Shown: positions 12,886-24,830, numbered from the stretch's first letter. The stretch: DNA of 64,000 bases from Dillenia suffruticosa (GCA_033439265.1 JAVTVX010000001.1:18494608-18558607), one strand, 5' to 3'. The notes: generated by a model not told the origin, from the sequence alone. Program-made: numbers and translations.

Positions 12886-13611
12886 CTCATTCATCATTAA
12901 TTAGATATTTCTCAAAATAAAACTTTTTTTTCTAAGTTATTAAAATTAAGAGTAGCTATAAATTTAGGTCAAATTGCATATGGTATTGCAGTTAATTATA
13001 AATTTAAAATGTTTGGAATTATAAGTCCCAAGAATTTTTTTTTAAAAAAAATAAAAATTGTATTAAACTAATAAAATGGTTACCTAGGTTGTTTGCCATC
13101 TGACACTTGTCAAGGCCCCATTTGAGAAAGTTGGGGTATGATTTTTTAATATAAAAAATGTAAATAAAATAGCAATTTAAATCCTTTTACTTGAAAAAGA
13201 TCAACATTTGCAATTAAAAATTTTTTCTTTGATTAAAAATGAATAATGAGATTAAAAATAAAGTTAAATTGAGACAAGTTCGGTTCACTGCTCAACTGGT
13301 GAGATATTGAAAAAGCAACTAACTCTTTTTATTTGGAAAATATATACATATATATAAGAAGACAAAATAGAGTTTAGTTGACACAAGTTGAGTTTATTTG
13401 AATTTTACAAATTGTGAGCTATTAAAAATATAATTCAAACTACGTATTTTTAAACTATAAGGAGTTCTTATAGCGGCCTCTCTGGGTCTGGGTTATTTAC
13501 TATAAAAAAAATATATTAATATAATAATGATTTATAATTTTATAAAAAATTTTGATTTTTACTTAAAAAATTTTGATTTTATTATTTTGATTTTTTATTT
13601 TAGTTAAAAAG

Positions 13612-13674
<63 letters not shown>
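13612..13674. repeat. (TA)n microsatellite
   Basis: About 60 nt of uninterrupted TA dinucleotide. A similar tract is at 20732-20789. Confidence 0.95.
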
Positions 13675-13679
<5 letters not shown>

Positions 13680-13806
13680 AAGCTAAACAAAAATAACTTA
13701 ACAGCAGATTTAGTGCCCATTTGGTAGAGCTTTTTTTAGAGGAGAAGACTCGCCAAACATGATTTTTTAAAAGCTCTTAAAAAAAAAAATTTGAAAAATA
13801 GTTTTT

Positions 13807-13837
13807 AAGTAAAAGCTCCTGGGAGGAGCTTTTACTT
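13807..13837. repeat. Perfect inverted repeat (14-bp arms, GGG loop)
   Basis: Left arm AAGTAAAAGCTCCT (13807-13820), loop GGG, right arm AGGAGCTTTTACTT (13824-13837). Probably the middle of a MITE rather than a terminator. Confidence 0.8.
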
Positions 13838-14524
13838 CTCCATTTTTTTAATACTCCAGCTTTTCTGAAAATTTATATATATTTTTTTCATTTATATCTT
13901 CACATAATTATTTTTATTCTATTAATATCCTCATTTAAATGATACAAAATTTCAAATATATCCATTAATTTTTAATTTTTAACTTTACTTCAAAAGTAAA
14001 AAAGTAAAAAAAAATTAACTAATTTATTTCAAAAGTAAAACAATCAAGCAACTTTTAACTTTTTTAAAAAAGCAATTAATTTTTATTTCTCCTTGAAAAG
14101 AGAAAATAAGCTGAAAAAAAATTCTGTCAAAGAAGCACTTTAGAAGTATGAAAAAGAAAAAGAAATCTTTTCTTTCCCTATTCAAAGGGAGTGAAAATGA
14201 ATTACAAAGATTTGCTAATTTCTCTAAACTAGTATGAGGGTCCTATGATACGCTAAGAGAGTCATCCTTAAATGGAATACTCACAAACGTTCAAATCAGA
14301 TTATTTAGAATATAATTTTAGAAACCAAATTTAGAGCCAACTTAAGGGTTGTCAAATGAACTATAAATTTATTAATGAAGAAATTTCAAGGCGTCCAAGG
14401 ATTATCATGTTTAAGGAAAGGAGAAGTAGAAAAAGAAACATATGAAGAACGTCCTAGGTAAGCTAACTGAAGTAAAACTGAACGCCCAAAACCTAGAACT
14501 ATGAATTCTAAAAATTTTTGGGAG

Positions 14525-14799
14525 TTAATGGCGAGCCATAAGTCTTTGTTTGGCTAGATTTTTTGATACCTTCATTCCTGAAAGGTCTGTGCGAACTGGG
14601 GAAGGGCTTCTGTCCTTCTCCTCCAAAGTCATCTGCTTCTCTCTGCATTCAAGCGAGCAAAATGCGCGTAGATACCTGCACTCATCAAGAGTTTTAATAA
14701 GCTAAATATGCATTGGTTTGTGATTAAAGAGCATTTATCAACTAGGAAAAAGAAACAGCATTTGCCATTGATTTTTATATTTTTGACAATATAGTAGAT

Positions 14800-14845
<46 letters not shown>

Positions 14846-15139
14846 ATATTCTTACCCGTACATAAAGAGATCATCCTTCTCACCAAACTGTTTCTTGCAC
14901 TGAAAGCAAGATTGAAGAAACAGCTCACAATCTTCATTAGTAATCCCTTGATCACTCCTGGCAATGGAGGAAACAGGCGAACCCGGAGTGAACACCGGTC
15001 TCCCAACAGGCTTCGGTTTCTGAACAGTGGTGGGACATGGTTTCTTTTTCTGTTGAAGAGTAAAAGATGGTTTTCTCAATGCTCCAACACTAATCTCTCC
15101 TGCACTTGAAATTCTCAAAAGGCGACCGTATCTCGACAT
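14525..15139 (-). CDS. FCS-like zinc finger (FLZ/DUF581) protein, 2 exons
   Basis: Exon 1 is 15139 down to 14856 and exon 2 is 14675 down to 14525 (284 + 151 nt = 435 nt, 144 aa), joined by a GT-AG intron of 180 nt in phase 2. The FLZ domain spans the junction: cysteines 78 and 81 (FLQSCFQC) and 101 and 105 (FCSLEC followed by REKQ), giving C-x2-C-x19-C-x3-C. FLZ proteins are plant-specific adaptors, several of which bind SnRK1 kinase. The usual MYRGD before FCS reads MYGYLRA here, a variation at a normally conserved spot. I chose MSRYGRLL as the start; an in-frame upstream ATG lies in a CT-rich leader and reads as low complexity. The gene has a clear TATA box and no lesions. Confidence 0.88.
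14804..14842. repeat. (GA)n microsatellite in the FLZ intron
   Basis: A dinucleotide tract of about 39 nt, just inside the intron next to the donor side of the minus-strand gene (donor at 14855-14854). Confidence 0.9.
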
Positions 15140-15179
15140 GCTTCTCTCTCTTTCTCTCTCTTTCTCACTCTTTCTCTTT

Positions 15180-15240
15180 CTATAAACTAGTACATAAAAC
15201 AAAGGGTTGATTCTTCTCTATTTATAGATGAAAGATAACA
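15180..15240 (-). promoter_or_regulatory. FLZ core promoter with TATA box
   Basis: On the minus strand a CTATAAATAG box lies at about 15219-15228, roughly 85 nt before the ATG. A pyrimidine/purine-rich leader (15140-15185) follows. The same block recurs near 12190-12240. Confidence 0.6.
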
Positions 15241-16299
15241 GTTGTAGAGTAATCAGGACTTAAGAATTTTACTAGGTTTAAATCCTTGATGGAGTAGTCA
15301 CCTTTAATAAACTAGGAAATATGGTGATAAATTAAGAAATGGGAGATAAGTAAAATTTTAATTTTTAAACCAAAAAGATTGTGCCACATACACATATTTA
15401 AGGTCAAAACTTACAAAGTTCATCCATAGATAAACCCTAATATACTAGACCTGAGAATGGGTCTGTGGCATTGCCCAATAAGTCTATCTTGCCTTTTTAC
15501 AAGTGATGACGAGTTTCACCACTCTTAGAAGACCCAATAAGATTAAATTAGTTGAGATCTTCCTTAAAATAATTTATGTTTACGATTGTTAACAAGTTGA
15601 TAAAATTAAGATTACCTATAAATTTAATTCATAATTATGGTATTATAGTTTATATAAATTACAAATGTTTAGTGTGAATCGAGAAAATAAATATCAAAAG
15701 AGATTTGTCCCCTTAAAAATCTAACTCCATTCAAATCGAATTTAATCAGATCAAAAGTAACTAACTTTTATTAGAATTCATAAGTTGTATTACAGAATAG
15801 AAACAAACATTTTTTTTGTTGAAAAATATATATAATAAGATAAAATAAAGTTAAATTGACATAAGTTGAATTTAATATAAATTTTACAAATAGTAATTTA
15901 TTTAAATTATAGTTCAAACTATATATTTTTAAATCAGGAGGCGTTTTTATAGGTCTCGTTTGGGACAATTATGGTTATTTAATGCAAAAATTATTAATAT
16001 AGTAATAAATTTAAATTTTTTTTTTGAAAAAACTTTACTTTTACTTTAAAAGCTTATATTTTTTATTAATGTTTTCATTCCTGAAAAAAAAGCTATATAT
16101 ATAATAAAGCGAAACAAAATAACTTAATTAAAATCGGTTGAGAATTTCAAGAGGAAAAAAATAAAAAATAAAATGTATAAATAGAAAATATGTTGCTTTC
16201 ACCGGGAAAAAAAAAAATAAACCAAAAAATGGAGAAAAGGAAAAGAAAGAAAAGAGACCAAATGGGCGTTCTGCCAAACAATTCAGTATCCAAACAATC
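15240..16299. other. Spacer between the FLZ gene and the vicilin pseudogene
   Basis: AT-rich. About 15240-15560 is the upstream region shared with 12455-12720, and a SINE-like fragment lies at about 15660-15770. No coding region recognised. Confidence 0.5.
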
Positions 16300-16531
16300 A
16301 ACATCACTTGGTCCCTTGCTCGTTTCTCATGTTTCGTCCCTTTTCTTGGTCCGAGTCAACGCCACGTAGACACTAGAAGAAAAGTCCCCTCATGCCTTTG
16401 CCACGTCAGCACTGCATATTTCACCCTCGTCACCCTGCATGTTAATCAACAAACCCAAATGTACCGTCCGTTCATACCATAAGAATCACGGCATTTTCTT
16501 TACATCTCAACCATCCCTATATTCAATTTAT

Positions 16532-16560
<29 letters not shown>
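16300..16560 (+). promoter_or_regulatory. Vicilin-type promoter of the decayed copy
   Basis: Shares ordered blocks with the promoter of the intact vicilin: CAACGCCACGTAG (ACGT core), GTCCCCTCATGCC, and CTCGTCACCCTGCATGTTAATC, which contains the RY element TGCATG (16436-16441). A CT microsatellite (16531-16557) precedes the start region. RY and ACGT elements are typical of seed-storage promoters. Confidence 0.65.
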
Positions 16561-16562
<2 letters not shown>

Positions 16563-16578
16563 GAAACAACAATTGAGT

Positions 16579-19452
16579 ATGACAAAGCTTCCCCTGTTTT
16601 TCTTCCTCTCTGGTTTTCTACCTTCAACCACTCTCTGGTTTGGTCTCAAAAACTCAGAATCGGGTGACGGAGAGAGTGAACTCCGAGAATGTTACAGTCA
16701 ATGCGAGACTATTCCGCCATCATGGTTTTGTGTCGGAGAGTGCATACAAAGCTCCGGAGATATATACCCAATAGAGACATGCCACCAAGGAGAAATTAGA
16801 GAGTGCTAGGCGTGGTGTGACGAGAGCACAGTGAAAAGCAAGAGCAAGAACAAGAGGGAGATAGAAAAGACAGAGAAGAAGAAGAAGAGAGGAACAATCC
16901 TTTCTATATTAGCCGTGGAACCTATGAGTCTTTCTCTAGATATGAAGAAGGCTGGCTTGTCTTCTTCCTAGATTCACAGAGATATCAGAGCTTTTTCGCC
17001 ACCTCGAAAGCCATCAGTTTCAGGTCTGCGAGGCGAACACACGCTTCTTTGTCATTCCCCATCATTTCGATGTTGAAACAATCCTCTTTGTTTCTCAAGG
17101 TAATTCTTTCTATCAAGTAGCGGGTCCCGTCCAAGAGGACCGCTTCACACTTTAGAAGGCACCAAGCACATTCGAACAGCGAACATATTAAGCTTATATT
17201 GCAAGAAGAGGAACAGTGACATTGGTGAAGAAAAACCAGAGAGAATAATACAAGATGGAGAAAAGGAGATGTGATGAAAGTTGATGCAGGGACTACTGTG
17301 TACACATTCAGTCATGACGACAATGAAAAGCTTCAGATGGTGAAGCTTGTTCAATCGTGGAATGCACCAGGAGACAATGAGGTGAAAATAATCCCCCCCC
17401 CCCCCAAAACAAAATCTTCAAAATTGCCTTTTTTTGTCCCCAACAATGTAAGTATATATGTTTTTATGGACTCGCGCAGACATATTTTGGTGCTGGAGGT
17501 GAAAATCCTAAGTCCTACGGAGTCTTCAGTGATGAAATCCTTGAAGCTGCTTTCAATGTGATCAAAGTTTTTATAACTCCCATGATTTTTTTTTCCAGAC
17601 ATTTTCAATTCTTAATCCGCTTTCAGCTACAAGATTTAGTTTAGAAGATAATTTTAAATAGAAATGAGTAGTATAGGAGAATACAAATTAGTTAAATCAC
17701 CTTTCTTATTATTTTAAATTTTTATGGATGTGTTATTTTTATTTCTCTTTTTTTTTTCTTTATTTTTACTTTTATTTTATGTTTTTTATTCTTTCCTATT
17801 TTTGTTGACCGATGCAAAATTTGAGATTAAAATTTAGATTGTTGTTATTATAGAGATTTTCGGTTCCATTGATTTATTTTGGTAAAATCAGAATTTGGAT
17901 CAATGGATAATATTTTGAGCCTATAAAATACTCAAAGAAAGACTCAAGAGACCATTGTCATGAAAATTCAAATTAATAATTTGTAATTATCTGTTATGAT
18001 GTGTATCGAATATTGGACATTTTAAAAATATATATATTTTTTGTTATTGAAAATAATTGCAAAATATTACTCCACCAAACAAATGGAGCCCAAAGTCCCA
18101 TTTATTTGATCTAAGGTGCTCTCTCTCTCTTTCTCTCTCTTTGAAAATAGACCCCAAGAGACAGATTACAGAAGGTATTCGAGCAACAAACCAGAGGTGC
18201 AGTAGTGGAAGCATCAGAAGAACAAATAAAGGCATTGACCCAACATGCTCAATCTTCGAAGGGAAGCAAAGCAGAGAGCAAAGGACCTTTCAATTTGTTG
18301 CAGAGTCCTGCGATTCACTCTCACAAGTTTGTTCAATTGTTTGAAGTCACTCCCAATGACTTCAAGGATCTTCAAGACTTGGATTCCTCAGTTTCCTTTA
18401 TCGAACTCAAACAAGTAAAATTCAATCCAAATTATTCAAACAGTTACTATGATGCTATGTTGTTTTTGGGTATTAGGTGTTAAAGGTTCGGGATTCTGCG
18501 TCCTAGTTTCTAAGAAAAAGGGAAAAAGACTCCGCCTGAGCAGCTTAACAATTATCTACATTTATGTGCAAACTTTGCAGGGAGGAATGATGGCACCATT
18601 TTTCAACTCAAAAGCAACAGAGATAGTGTATGTTGTGGAGGGACATGGTTCTCTTGAGTTAGTAAGCCCTCAAAGACACGGGTGTCGCCATCAATCTCGT
18701 GGAGGAGTGACAGAGGCCGTCCATTATGAGAAGTTCAATGGCCGTCTCCTTCCTGGCGTCACAGTTGTTGTTCTGGCAAGGTCATCCTATCACCTTCATT
18801 GCTTAGGAGAACCTTCAATTGGTTGCCTTTGGTGTCAATGCACAAAACAATGAAAGGCATTTCCTCGCAGGCATCAATTTAATTATCTAATTTTTATTAT
18901 TATTTTTTTCTACGTAATACTTAAGGAGGCTCAAAGTTGAGAACTCCAAGGAGAAGAGAATGGTGTTAGCCAGGTATAATTCATTGGCGATATCATTCTT
19001 AGATACTTGACTTGTTTTATGTTATCACTAGATTTTTCCTTAAATGGTCACTCAAAAAACTTAAAAATCTTTACTTGGAGTAAAGGAGACAAAGTGTAGA
19101 GGTTATGAGTTGTAATGTTGTTGTCATTGTTATTATTTAAATATTGTTTATTTAGATATTGAAATCTCTTATGTAATTTTTTATTTATTTTTCACAAAAA
19201 AATAAGATTTATTAAGATATTTAAATTTCTATCTTTTTTCTTTCCCCTTTACCATTATTCATTTTGAATAATGGGTTGCTCTTGGTAAGCTCTTTGTGAT
19301 ATGTTTGGGTGTTTGCAAGGCAAGAGAGTGTACTGAACCAATTGGAAAGAGAGGCTATGGAGTTGTCATTCAACACAAGAGCAGAGGAAGTGAAGCAGAT
19401 ATTAAAGAATCAAAAGGACTCTTACTTTGTGGCTGCTCCCCTAGGAGTTTGA
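16579..19452 (+). pseudogene. Vicilin (7S globulin) pseudogene
   Basis: All six exons of the intact gene at 25.8 kb can be recognised: about 16579-17099, 17204-17381, 17480-17557, 18151-18414, 18581-18870 and 19319-19452. Exon 1 keeps a signal-peptide-like start (MTKLPLFFFL) but meets a TAG at 16807-16809 and is shifted afterwards. Exon 2's acceptor region reads GCAAG. Exon 4 is fully open (88 codons, the same length as in the intact gene). Exon 5 has one extra A near 18778 that shifts the frame, and its donor reads GC instead of GT. Exon 6 is open until a TGA at 19450-19452, caused by a shift relative to the intact copy. Lesions in exons 1, 5 and 6 make a working protein very unlikely. Confidence 0.88.
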
Positions 19453-19811
19453 GGAGAGAGAAGGGAAAGGCAACGGGGAGTTTGAAACTCTTACCAAGTA
19501 GAGGCTTTTGTGTGTAATCTGAGTGATTTATGTAACCTTAAAAATTTGTCAAATCGAAAAAAGAAAAGATCAAATAACAAAAATGTCATATAATCAAATA
19601 GTAGGTTTAAGTGAGTATTGAGATCATCCCTAAGAATTATGAGCAAAATGCAAATAATCACGGATGAGAAAAGAAGGGAGCAAAGCCGAATGACCAACAA
19701 AACTTAATCAGGCAAATGATTTTACTACACGGGGATTTGGAATATCTCTACTTGGTGCTTGTATAACGCGAAGTTAACCACCAGGCATATTGCGAATTTA
19801 CGTATAATTCT

Positions 19812-19995
19812 TTTCTTGGATTTTTGATTGATATTTAAAATCATATTTTAATAAATCTGACTCGAATTATTATCAGACCTTCTATTAAAAAAATTAAAAT
19901 TCTCCCAACATAATTAAAATAAAAAAATTAAAATTCTTCCAATATAATTTTTTTAATTGCTAATATTCGAATCTGGCTTTTGATTAACCACAGAT
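19812..19995 (-). mobile_element. SINE copy, diverged, antisense
   Basis: Ordered blocks GATTGATATTTAAAATCATA, AAATCTGACTCGAATTATTA and ATATTCGAATCTGGC, with an internal repeat of the AAAATTCTYCCAAYATAAT segment. Ends approximate. Confidence 0.55.
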
Positions 19996-20204
19996 GTCAA
20001 GGGTCCTTCAGGATTGTTATCTACCCCACCTAAGACCACTGTGTTTGAAAAGATTACGTGACGCTAGCTAAAGAATGGTGACTTGTTACGGAGAATTTAT
20101 CGATTTTTATTCTTTTAATAAAACTTTATTGTTTATTTAGATATTTAAATTTTTATCCTACTTTATTTTTTAATTAAAATAAGATTTTAAACCAAAGTAT
20201 CATA

Positions 20205-20480
20205 TAGTCATTCAACACGAGAGGAGAGGAAGTGTAGGATGGAAAAAACTAAGTTGGGAGAGTAGATCCCTTAAATAGGTTACGATAAGTCCCGAATCGT
20301 ATTAGTCAAAGTATGACTCTAAATATCGATATAGTACAAAAAAAAAAAAAAACACAAGAGGAGAGGAAGTGTAGTTTGGGGAGAGAGAGAGAGAGAGTAA
20401 CTCTTAGGGAGCAGAGGCTTTTGTTTGTAATCTATGAGCTTGAGCTTGAGATTTTCTTCTATAGATACAATAAACCAAAG
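20205..20480 (+). pseudogene. Third vicilin remnant (exon 6 tail and 3' UTR)
   Basis: 20205-20237 and 20351-20400 match vicilin exon 6 (GTCATTCAACACGAGAG block). About 20400-20480 matches the vicilin 3' UTR (AGAGGCTTTTGT, then a GAGCTTGAG block and an ATAGATACAATAAA signal). The exon is split by a SINE at 20238-20350. The rest of this copy is gone, so the cluster once held more vicilin units. Confidence 0.7.
20238..20350 (+). mobile_element. 5'-truncated SINE inside a vicilin exon-6 remnant
   Basis: Only the 3' two-thirds of the SINE is present, ending in about 15 A. It is flanked by a long direct repeat, CACRAGAGGAGAGGAAGTG plus TAG (20214-20237 and 20351-20374, one mismatch), which is itself vicilin exon-6 sequence. 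Confidence 0.85.
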
Positions 20481-20729
20481 TGTCTTTTAACATTTTGTTC
20501 AAGATGCATTAGGGACACGTCCTGATTTGGTCGGTCAGTGTAAAATAACTATCATAATTTTTTTTTTCTTTTTAACTGTGACATTCATGGCTCTATGCGG
20601 TTCTATTTTACATCTTTTATTTTTCTTTTTTATGATTTTGTTTTCCATAACTATCATATTTCGGAAAATTCGGGAATGGTATCAATGTCAATATATTCGT
20701 TTTATATAATCAAAAATTGACATTGCAAT

Positions 20730-20731
<2 letters not shown>

Positions 20732-20789
<58 letters not shown>
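20732..20789. repeat. (TA)n microsatellite
   Basis: About 58 nt of TA dinucleotide next to a decayed SINE. Confidence 0.95.
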
Positions 20790-20794
<5 letters not shown>

Positions 20795-20796
20795 AA

Positions 20797-20945
20797 CACC
20801 GATATCTAATATCTAGTAATCATGTTGATTTCGATTAAATTCGAATAAACTCAAATTGAACTCTTAATAGATAAAACTCTCCTTATCTATTTTTTTCATA
20901 TACAAAATTCAAATTTAAAATCTTGTTTAAGGGGTATGGTTATAA
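20797..20945 (-). mobile_element. SINE copy, diverged, antisense
   Basis: Blocks ACACCGATATCTAATATCT, AACTCTCCTTATCTA and AAATCTTGTTTAAGGGGT follow the family order. It abuts a (TA)n tract. Confidence 0.5.
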
Positions 20946-21084
20946 TGGACATACTTACATATACTATATAATTCCTTTGAATTAAGTAAAAAATCTTTAT
21001 AATTATCTAAAACACTCAATATTTATATATAGGATTAAGATCTAACTTTATTACAACAATTAATTATATTAAAAAAAACCAGCG

Positions 21085-21262
21085 GTCAGTTGGTGTTATG
21101 AGATGTGACGCTATATCTCTTAACCAAGTTTCCGAGTTCAACTTGCAACTTAGACACGGAGTAGACTAAGTTGAAAGGGTAACCCCCTTAAATGGGCCAC
21201 TGTAAGTCTCGGACTAGATTAGTAAGAACATGGATTCGGATATCGGTTGGTGTAATAAAAAA
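21085..21262 (+). mobile_element. SINE copy with poly(A) tail
   Basis: Full-length-looking family member. The head has CGAGTTCAACTT (box-B-like); the body has GGGTAACCCCCTTAAATGGG, GACTAGATTAGTAAGAACAT and GGATATCGGTTGGTGTAAT, then an A run. Confidence 0.78.
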
Positions 21263-21699
21263 AAAAATCAGTAAAAAAAAAGAAGAAAAAACTGTGGATT
21301 TTAGCCCAACTATCCAACGCGGCCCGTGAAGCCCACACCAACCGCATGGGCTAGCATGGGCCCAAACACCCGGCTGCAGCTGTAACTGTATCCCAATGGC
21401 TGCTCGAGAGAGGGTAGAGAGACTGTCCTTTTGTTCTTCTTTCGAGTCAACTCAAGGAAAAGAAACAACTCAGTAGAATCACCTCTTCTTTATTTCGAAC
21501 TTCTATTATCATTTGGTGGAGATTGCACAGGCAAGATAACTCTCATTCAATCAGTTATTTTGATGATTCCTGTCTACACCAATGTAGACAATCTGGATCT
21601 CAAGGGAATTATATAGCAAGCTAGACAGGATTAAGAGGCAGTTCCTATAGGTATCTCGGATGAAGGCAGAAGAGTCTGAAAAAGAAGCTTTGAGGTTGA

Positions 21700-23200
21700 G
21701 GAAAACGAGGGAGAGTAATATAGCTATGCCGGCCAAACTAGGCCGGAAGTTGGAGAAGGGAGACAAAAACTTTTTGGTGTGAGGTTTTGAGAAGCAAGTA
21801 TCTGAAAGGAAGCAGCTTTCTAGAGTATGATAAGAAAGTAGGAAGTTCTACCTTGTGGAGGGGAATTCTAAGGAGCAAGGACTGCGTAAAGAAGGGGTTT
21901 GAAATGGAGAATAGGGGATGGCAATGACAAAAGGTTCGGAGAGACAGGTGGATGGGAAGTAACTGATTGGTTGAGTATGCCACAAACCTGCAGCTCTTAG
22001 GCTGTTTGAATGCGAGAGCAAGACATTTTCTATTTGTAGAAGGGAGGTGGAAAGTGAATGAGCTTAATACGTTGTTGCAAAGAAAGGAGATATAGAAGAT
22101 CAAAGGAATTATGGTGCCTAGGAGTGAGAGAGCAACATATCCTATTTTTTGGAAGGAGACTAGTGATGGCTCCTTCTCAGTGACTTTTGCTTATAGGATA
22201 ATGGAGAAAAAATTTGACCAATTCCAGATAAGGCAGGAAGACAAGGATTGGAACTGGGTCTAGAAGGCCAAATACTTGGAGAGGATCATAATCTTCTTTT
22301 GATTGGCAAGGATGGAAAAGATTATGATCAGTGTGGAGAGGAAGAAGAGGAGATTATGCGAAAAAGCTAACTGTCCCTGCAACAACACAGAAGAGACTGT
22401 GGTCCCTTGTTCTTCGAGATTGCATTAGAGCTAGGCAGACTTAGCAGTTGGTATGTCCAGAGCAAGAGAAAGAGGAAGGTTTCTAGAAAGATACTCTCTT
22501 AAAGTGGCTGGAACCAAGGATCGGCAAGAAGGACAAGCTGGAACGCCTTCATATAAGCTGCCTATTCATATCTACTATTTGGACAATCTAGAAGTGCAGA
22601 TACAAGGTGGTGCTTTAGAATGTCCAGATGTCTCTGCAGGATGTAGCCACAATTGCTCTGAGATTATCTAAAGAGGCTTCTCTTGCATGGGAGGACAAAC
22701 GAGGTGGAAAGGGCGAGGAGGAAAGGAGGATTAAATGGCAACATCCACAGGAAGGGATGATGAAGCTAAACACTGATGGTGCATGGTGCAGTGCCTCAAA
22801 GCACGGGACAAGCAAGTGCTGGGCGTATTGTCAAGAACTGTGTAGGAGATTGGGTTGCAGTTTCGTGCTGAATATAGGAAAAGCGCATGCTCTGATGGCA
22901 GAGTTATGGGCTCTGAGAGAAGGACTTAAGATGTCCAAAAGGAAATGGAATTGTAATCTTGAAGTAGAGACAAACACGGCTGTTCTGGTGAGATTACTGG
23001 AGGAGACTCTCGTTGATGACCACCCGTTATGCCACATCCTTCAGGAGGACAAAGAGACAATGGAATTACTGAACGTAAGGTTGGTTAAACACAGCTATAG
23101 AGAAAGCCAACTTTTTCGCCGATCATCTAGCTTCGTTGGATCAAGCAGGCGCTGCAGTGGTGACTAAATTAGGTAAGCCTTCCCCATCTATTCTTCAAGT
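21700..23200 (+). mobile_element. L1-type LINE remnant: RT tail, zf-RVT, RNase H
   Basis: Fragments in shifting frames follow the order seen at the 3' end of plant LINE ORF2. Region 21770-22000 has a late-RT stretch (SSTLWRGILRSK, KGFEWRIGDGN). A zinc-binding stretch CPC...EET...PC lies at 22371-22412. An RNase H domain lies at 22740-23170, with KLNTDGAW, then AELWALREGLK, LEVETNTAVLV and, after a frame change, ANFFADHLASL. Many stops and frameshifts are present; the element is 5'-truncated and dead. Base composition is less AT-rich than the flanks. Confidence 0.8.
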
Positions 23201-24534
23201 CGCCTGGTGGACCTAACATGAGACCGGATTGGACTGGGCTTTGCTAACCATTTTTCAACTCGCCTGGATTGAACCAAAATTTATAGAGAGAGGCTTAAAA
23301 CTCGATCCCGACTCCATAAACATTTTTGGTCAGCCCAAGTTTTAAAAACATGCCCAAAATGCCAAGCCGGGCAGGCAGCTCATGCACAAGTAGATATATA
23401 AATTTAAATTTGTTAGATGGATGTACGTATGTACGTATATGTACATATATCTAATGATCAGAATAAGTGATATTTTATTTTTGTGAGAATAGCTCTTTTT
23501 TTTTTTTTAAAAAAAATAGAATATAAAACTTCTTCTGAGTGCTCAAACTCAAGCCCAATTAACATATAGAAATGCAACTTTATTTGAATAAAAAATATAT
23601 TTTATTTGAGTTTAATTTATCTTAATTTTTTGTAATATATTAATCTTTTCTTTTTTTGTTTTCACCACCGGTATCCGAATTTTATTCGACTAATCCGATT
23701 GAGTACTGTGGGACCCATTTTAGGTGTTGGCTTTTCGAAATCCTTTTTCATCATTCTCAAGGGTCGAACTCGAGATCTTCGGTTAAGGAAGTAGAGTGTT
23801 CGACTATGCGACCCAAAGGATTTTGGTTATATTAATCTTTTCAACGTAAAAAACCAAGGGCGAAATGTTGATGATTTTTCTCATAAAATAATAAGTTTTG
23901 TTTTATGGATAAATCAAAATAATAGATATAAATTGATTTAAAATTGCTTTGAAACATTAAAGTAAGCATCAAAGTTAAGTTGGTCAAATTATTGAATTAG
24001 GGTATTAACTCATTAATATGAAAATTATTTATATAATGATAATTTTAATTTACTTTATTAAAATATTTTAAATATACTTGGAAAGTAGTATCTTATGTCC
24101 AGTCCTAATGATTTGATTAATTTCTAATTAATAAACATTTTTAAACTAAAATTAACAATAGATGGAAATCCTTATATTGATAAAATGAATTAAGGATAAT
24201 ATGATAAAATGACTCAAATAAATTTTACGTGACAATTCTTTACTCTTTTTTATTGATTTGAAAGATATATTATTCAGTTTTAAATTATTTAAATTTAAAA
24301 ATTTTTAATTTTTCTTAATATAAACAGATATATATAATTTAGTCTATTTAGTTTTTATGATTTTTATTTTTATTTTTATGATGCTTACAGGTTTGCAATA
24401 AAATAAAATTTAATAATAACCATTTTTATAAAATAAAATAATAAAAATTTGAGATGAGAAAATAATTAAGGATAACAACAAACAATACTTCATAAATATA
24501 ATATTATTCATCAAATAGAAAAAAAAAATAAAAA
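23200..24534. other. Spacer between the LINE remnant and the orphan vicilin promoter
   Basis: GC-normal at first (23200-23390, possibly LINE 3' flank), then AT-rich with the SINE at 23651-23827. No gene seen. Confidence 0.5.
23651..23827 (-). mobile_element. SINE, best-preserved antisense copy, with target-site duplication
   Basis: Flanked by the perfect 15-bp repeat TATATTAATCTTTTC (23636-23650 and 23828-23842). Read on the minus strand it has a tRNA-like head with a GAGTTCGACCC box-B-like motif, a body containing AAAATGGGTCCCAC and GGATTAGTCGAATA, then GGATACCGGTGG and an A-rich tail. Length is about 177 bp and there is no coding capacity, as expected of a Pol III SINE. I cannot assign a published family name. 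Confidence 0.85.
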
Positions 24535-24830
24535 TTCGTGATTTCTGTGGGATGTGAAGTCGAGAACTTATCAGTTTTGTCCATATGTTTACAAAGAAAA
24601 CATCCAAGAACGACCGTCTCTCTTCCTCGGGTTTCGTCCGTACTGAGTATCGACATGGTCGCCACGTCTGTACTCGGAGAAAAGTTCGTGCATGCGACTG
24701 TGACTGCCAGCCCGTCATCTTCCACTCGTCACCCTGCATGTTAATGTTAATCCAGATAGACAAATGCCATTGCCATGTCTTCTTCTACCTCGGAACACAA
24801 CCCTTCCCCACGTCCTAAGGGCATAAGGGC
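24535..24830 (+). pseudogene. Orphan vicilin promoter fragment
   Basis: Matches the intact vicilin promoter block for block: GGGTTTCGTCCGTACT, CGCCACGT, GTACTCGGAGAA, CTCGTCACCCTGCATG (RY element at 24735-24740) and a TGCCATGTCTTCTTCTACCTC leader-like end. No vicilin exon follows before the next promoter at 25.57 kb, so this is a promoter left without its gene. Confidence 0.65.

Larger units (their letters stand above)
12886..14520. other. AT-rich spacer with a perfect hairpin and (TA)n
   Basis: Holds a (TA)n tract at 13612-13674 and a 14-bp perfect inverted repeat with a 3-nt loop (13807-13837) inside a region starting GTGCCCATTTGGTAGAGC, which resembles the edge of a small hAT-type MITE; its other end is not clear. 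A partial SINE is at about 14230-14345. No gene seen. Confidence 0.5.
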
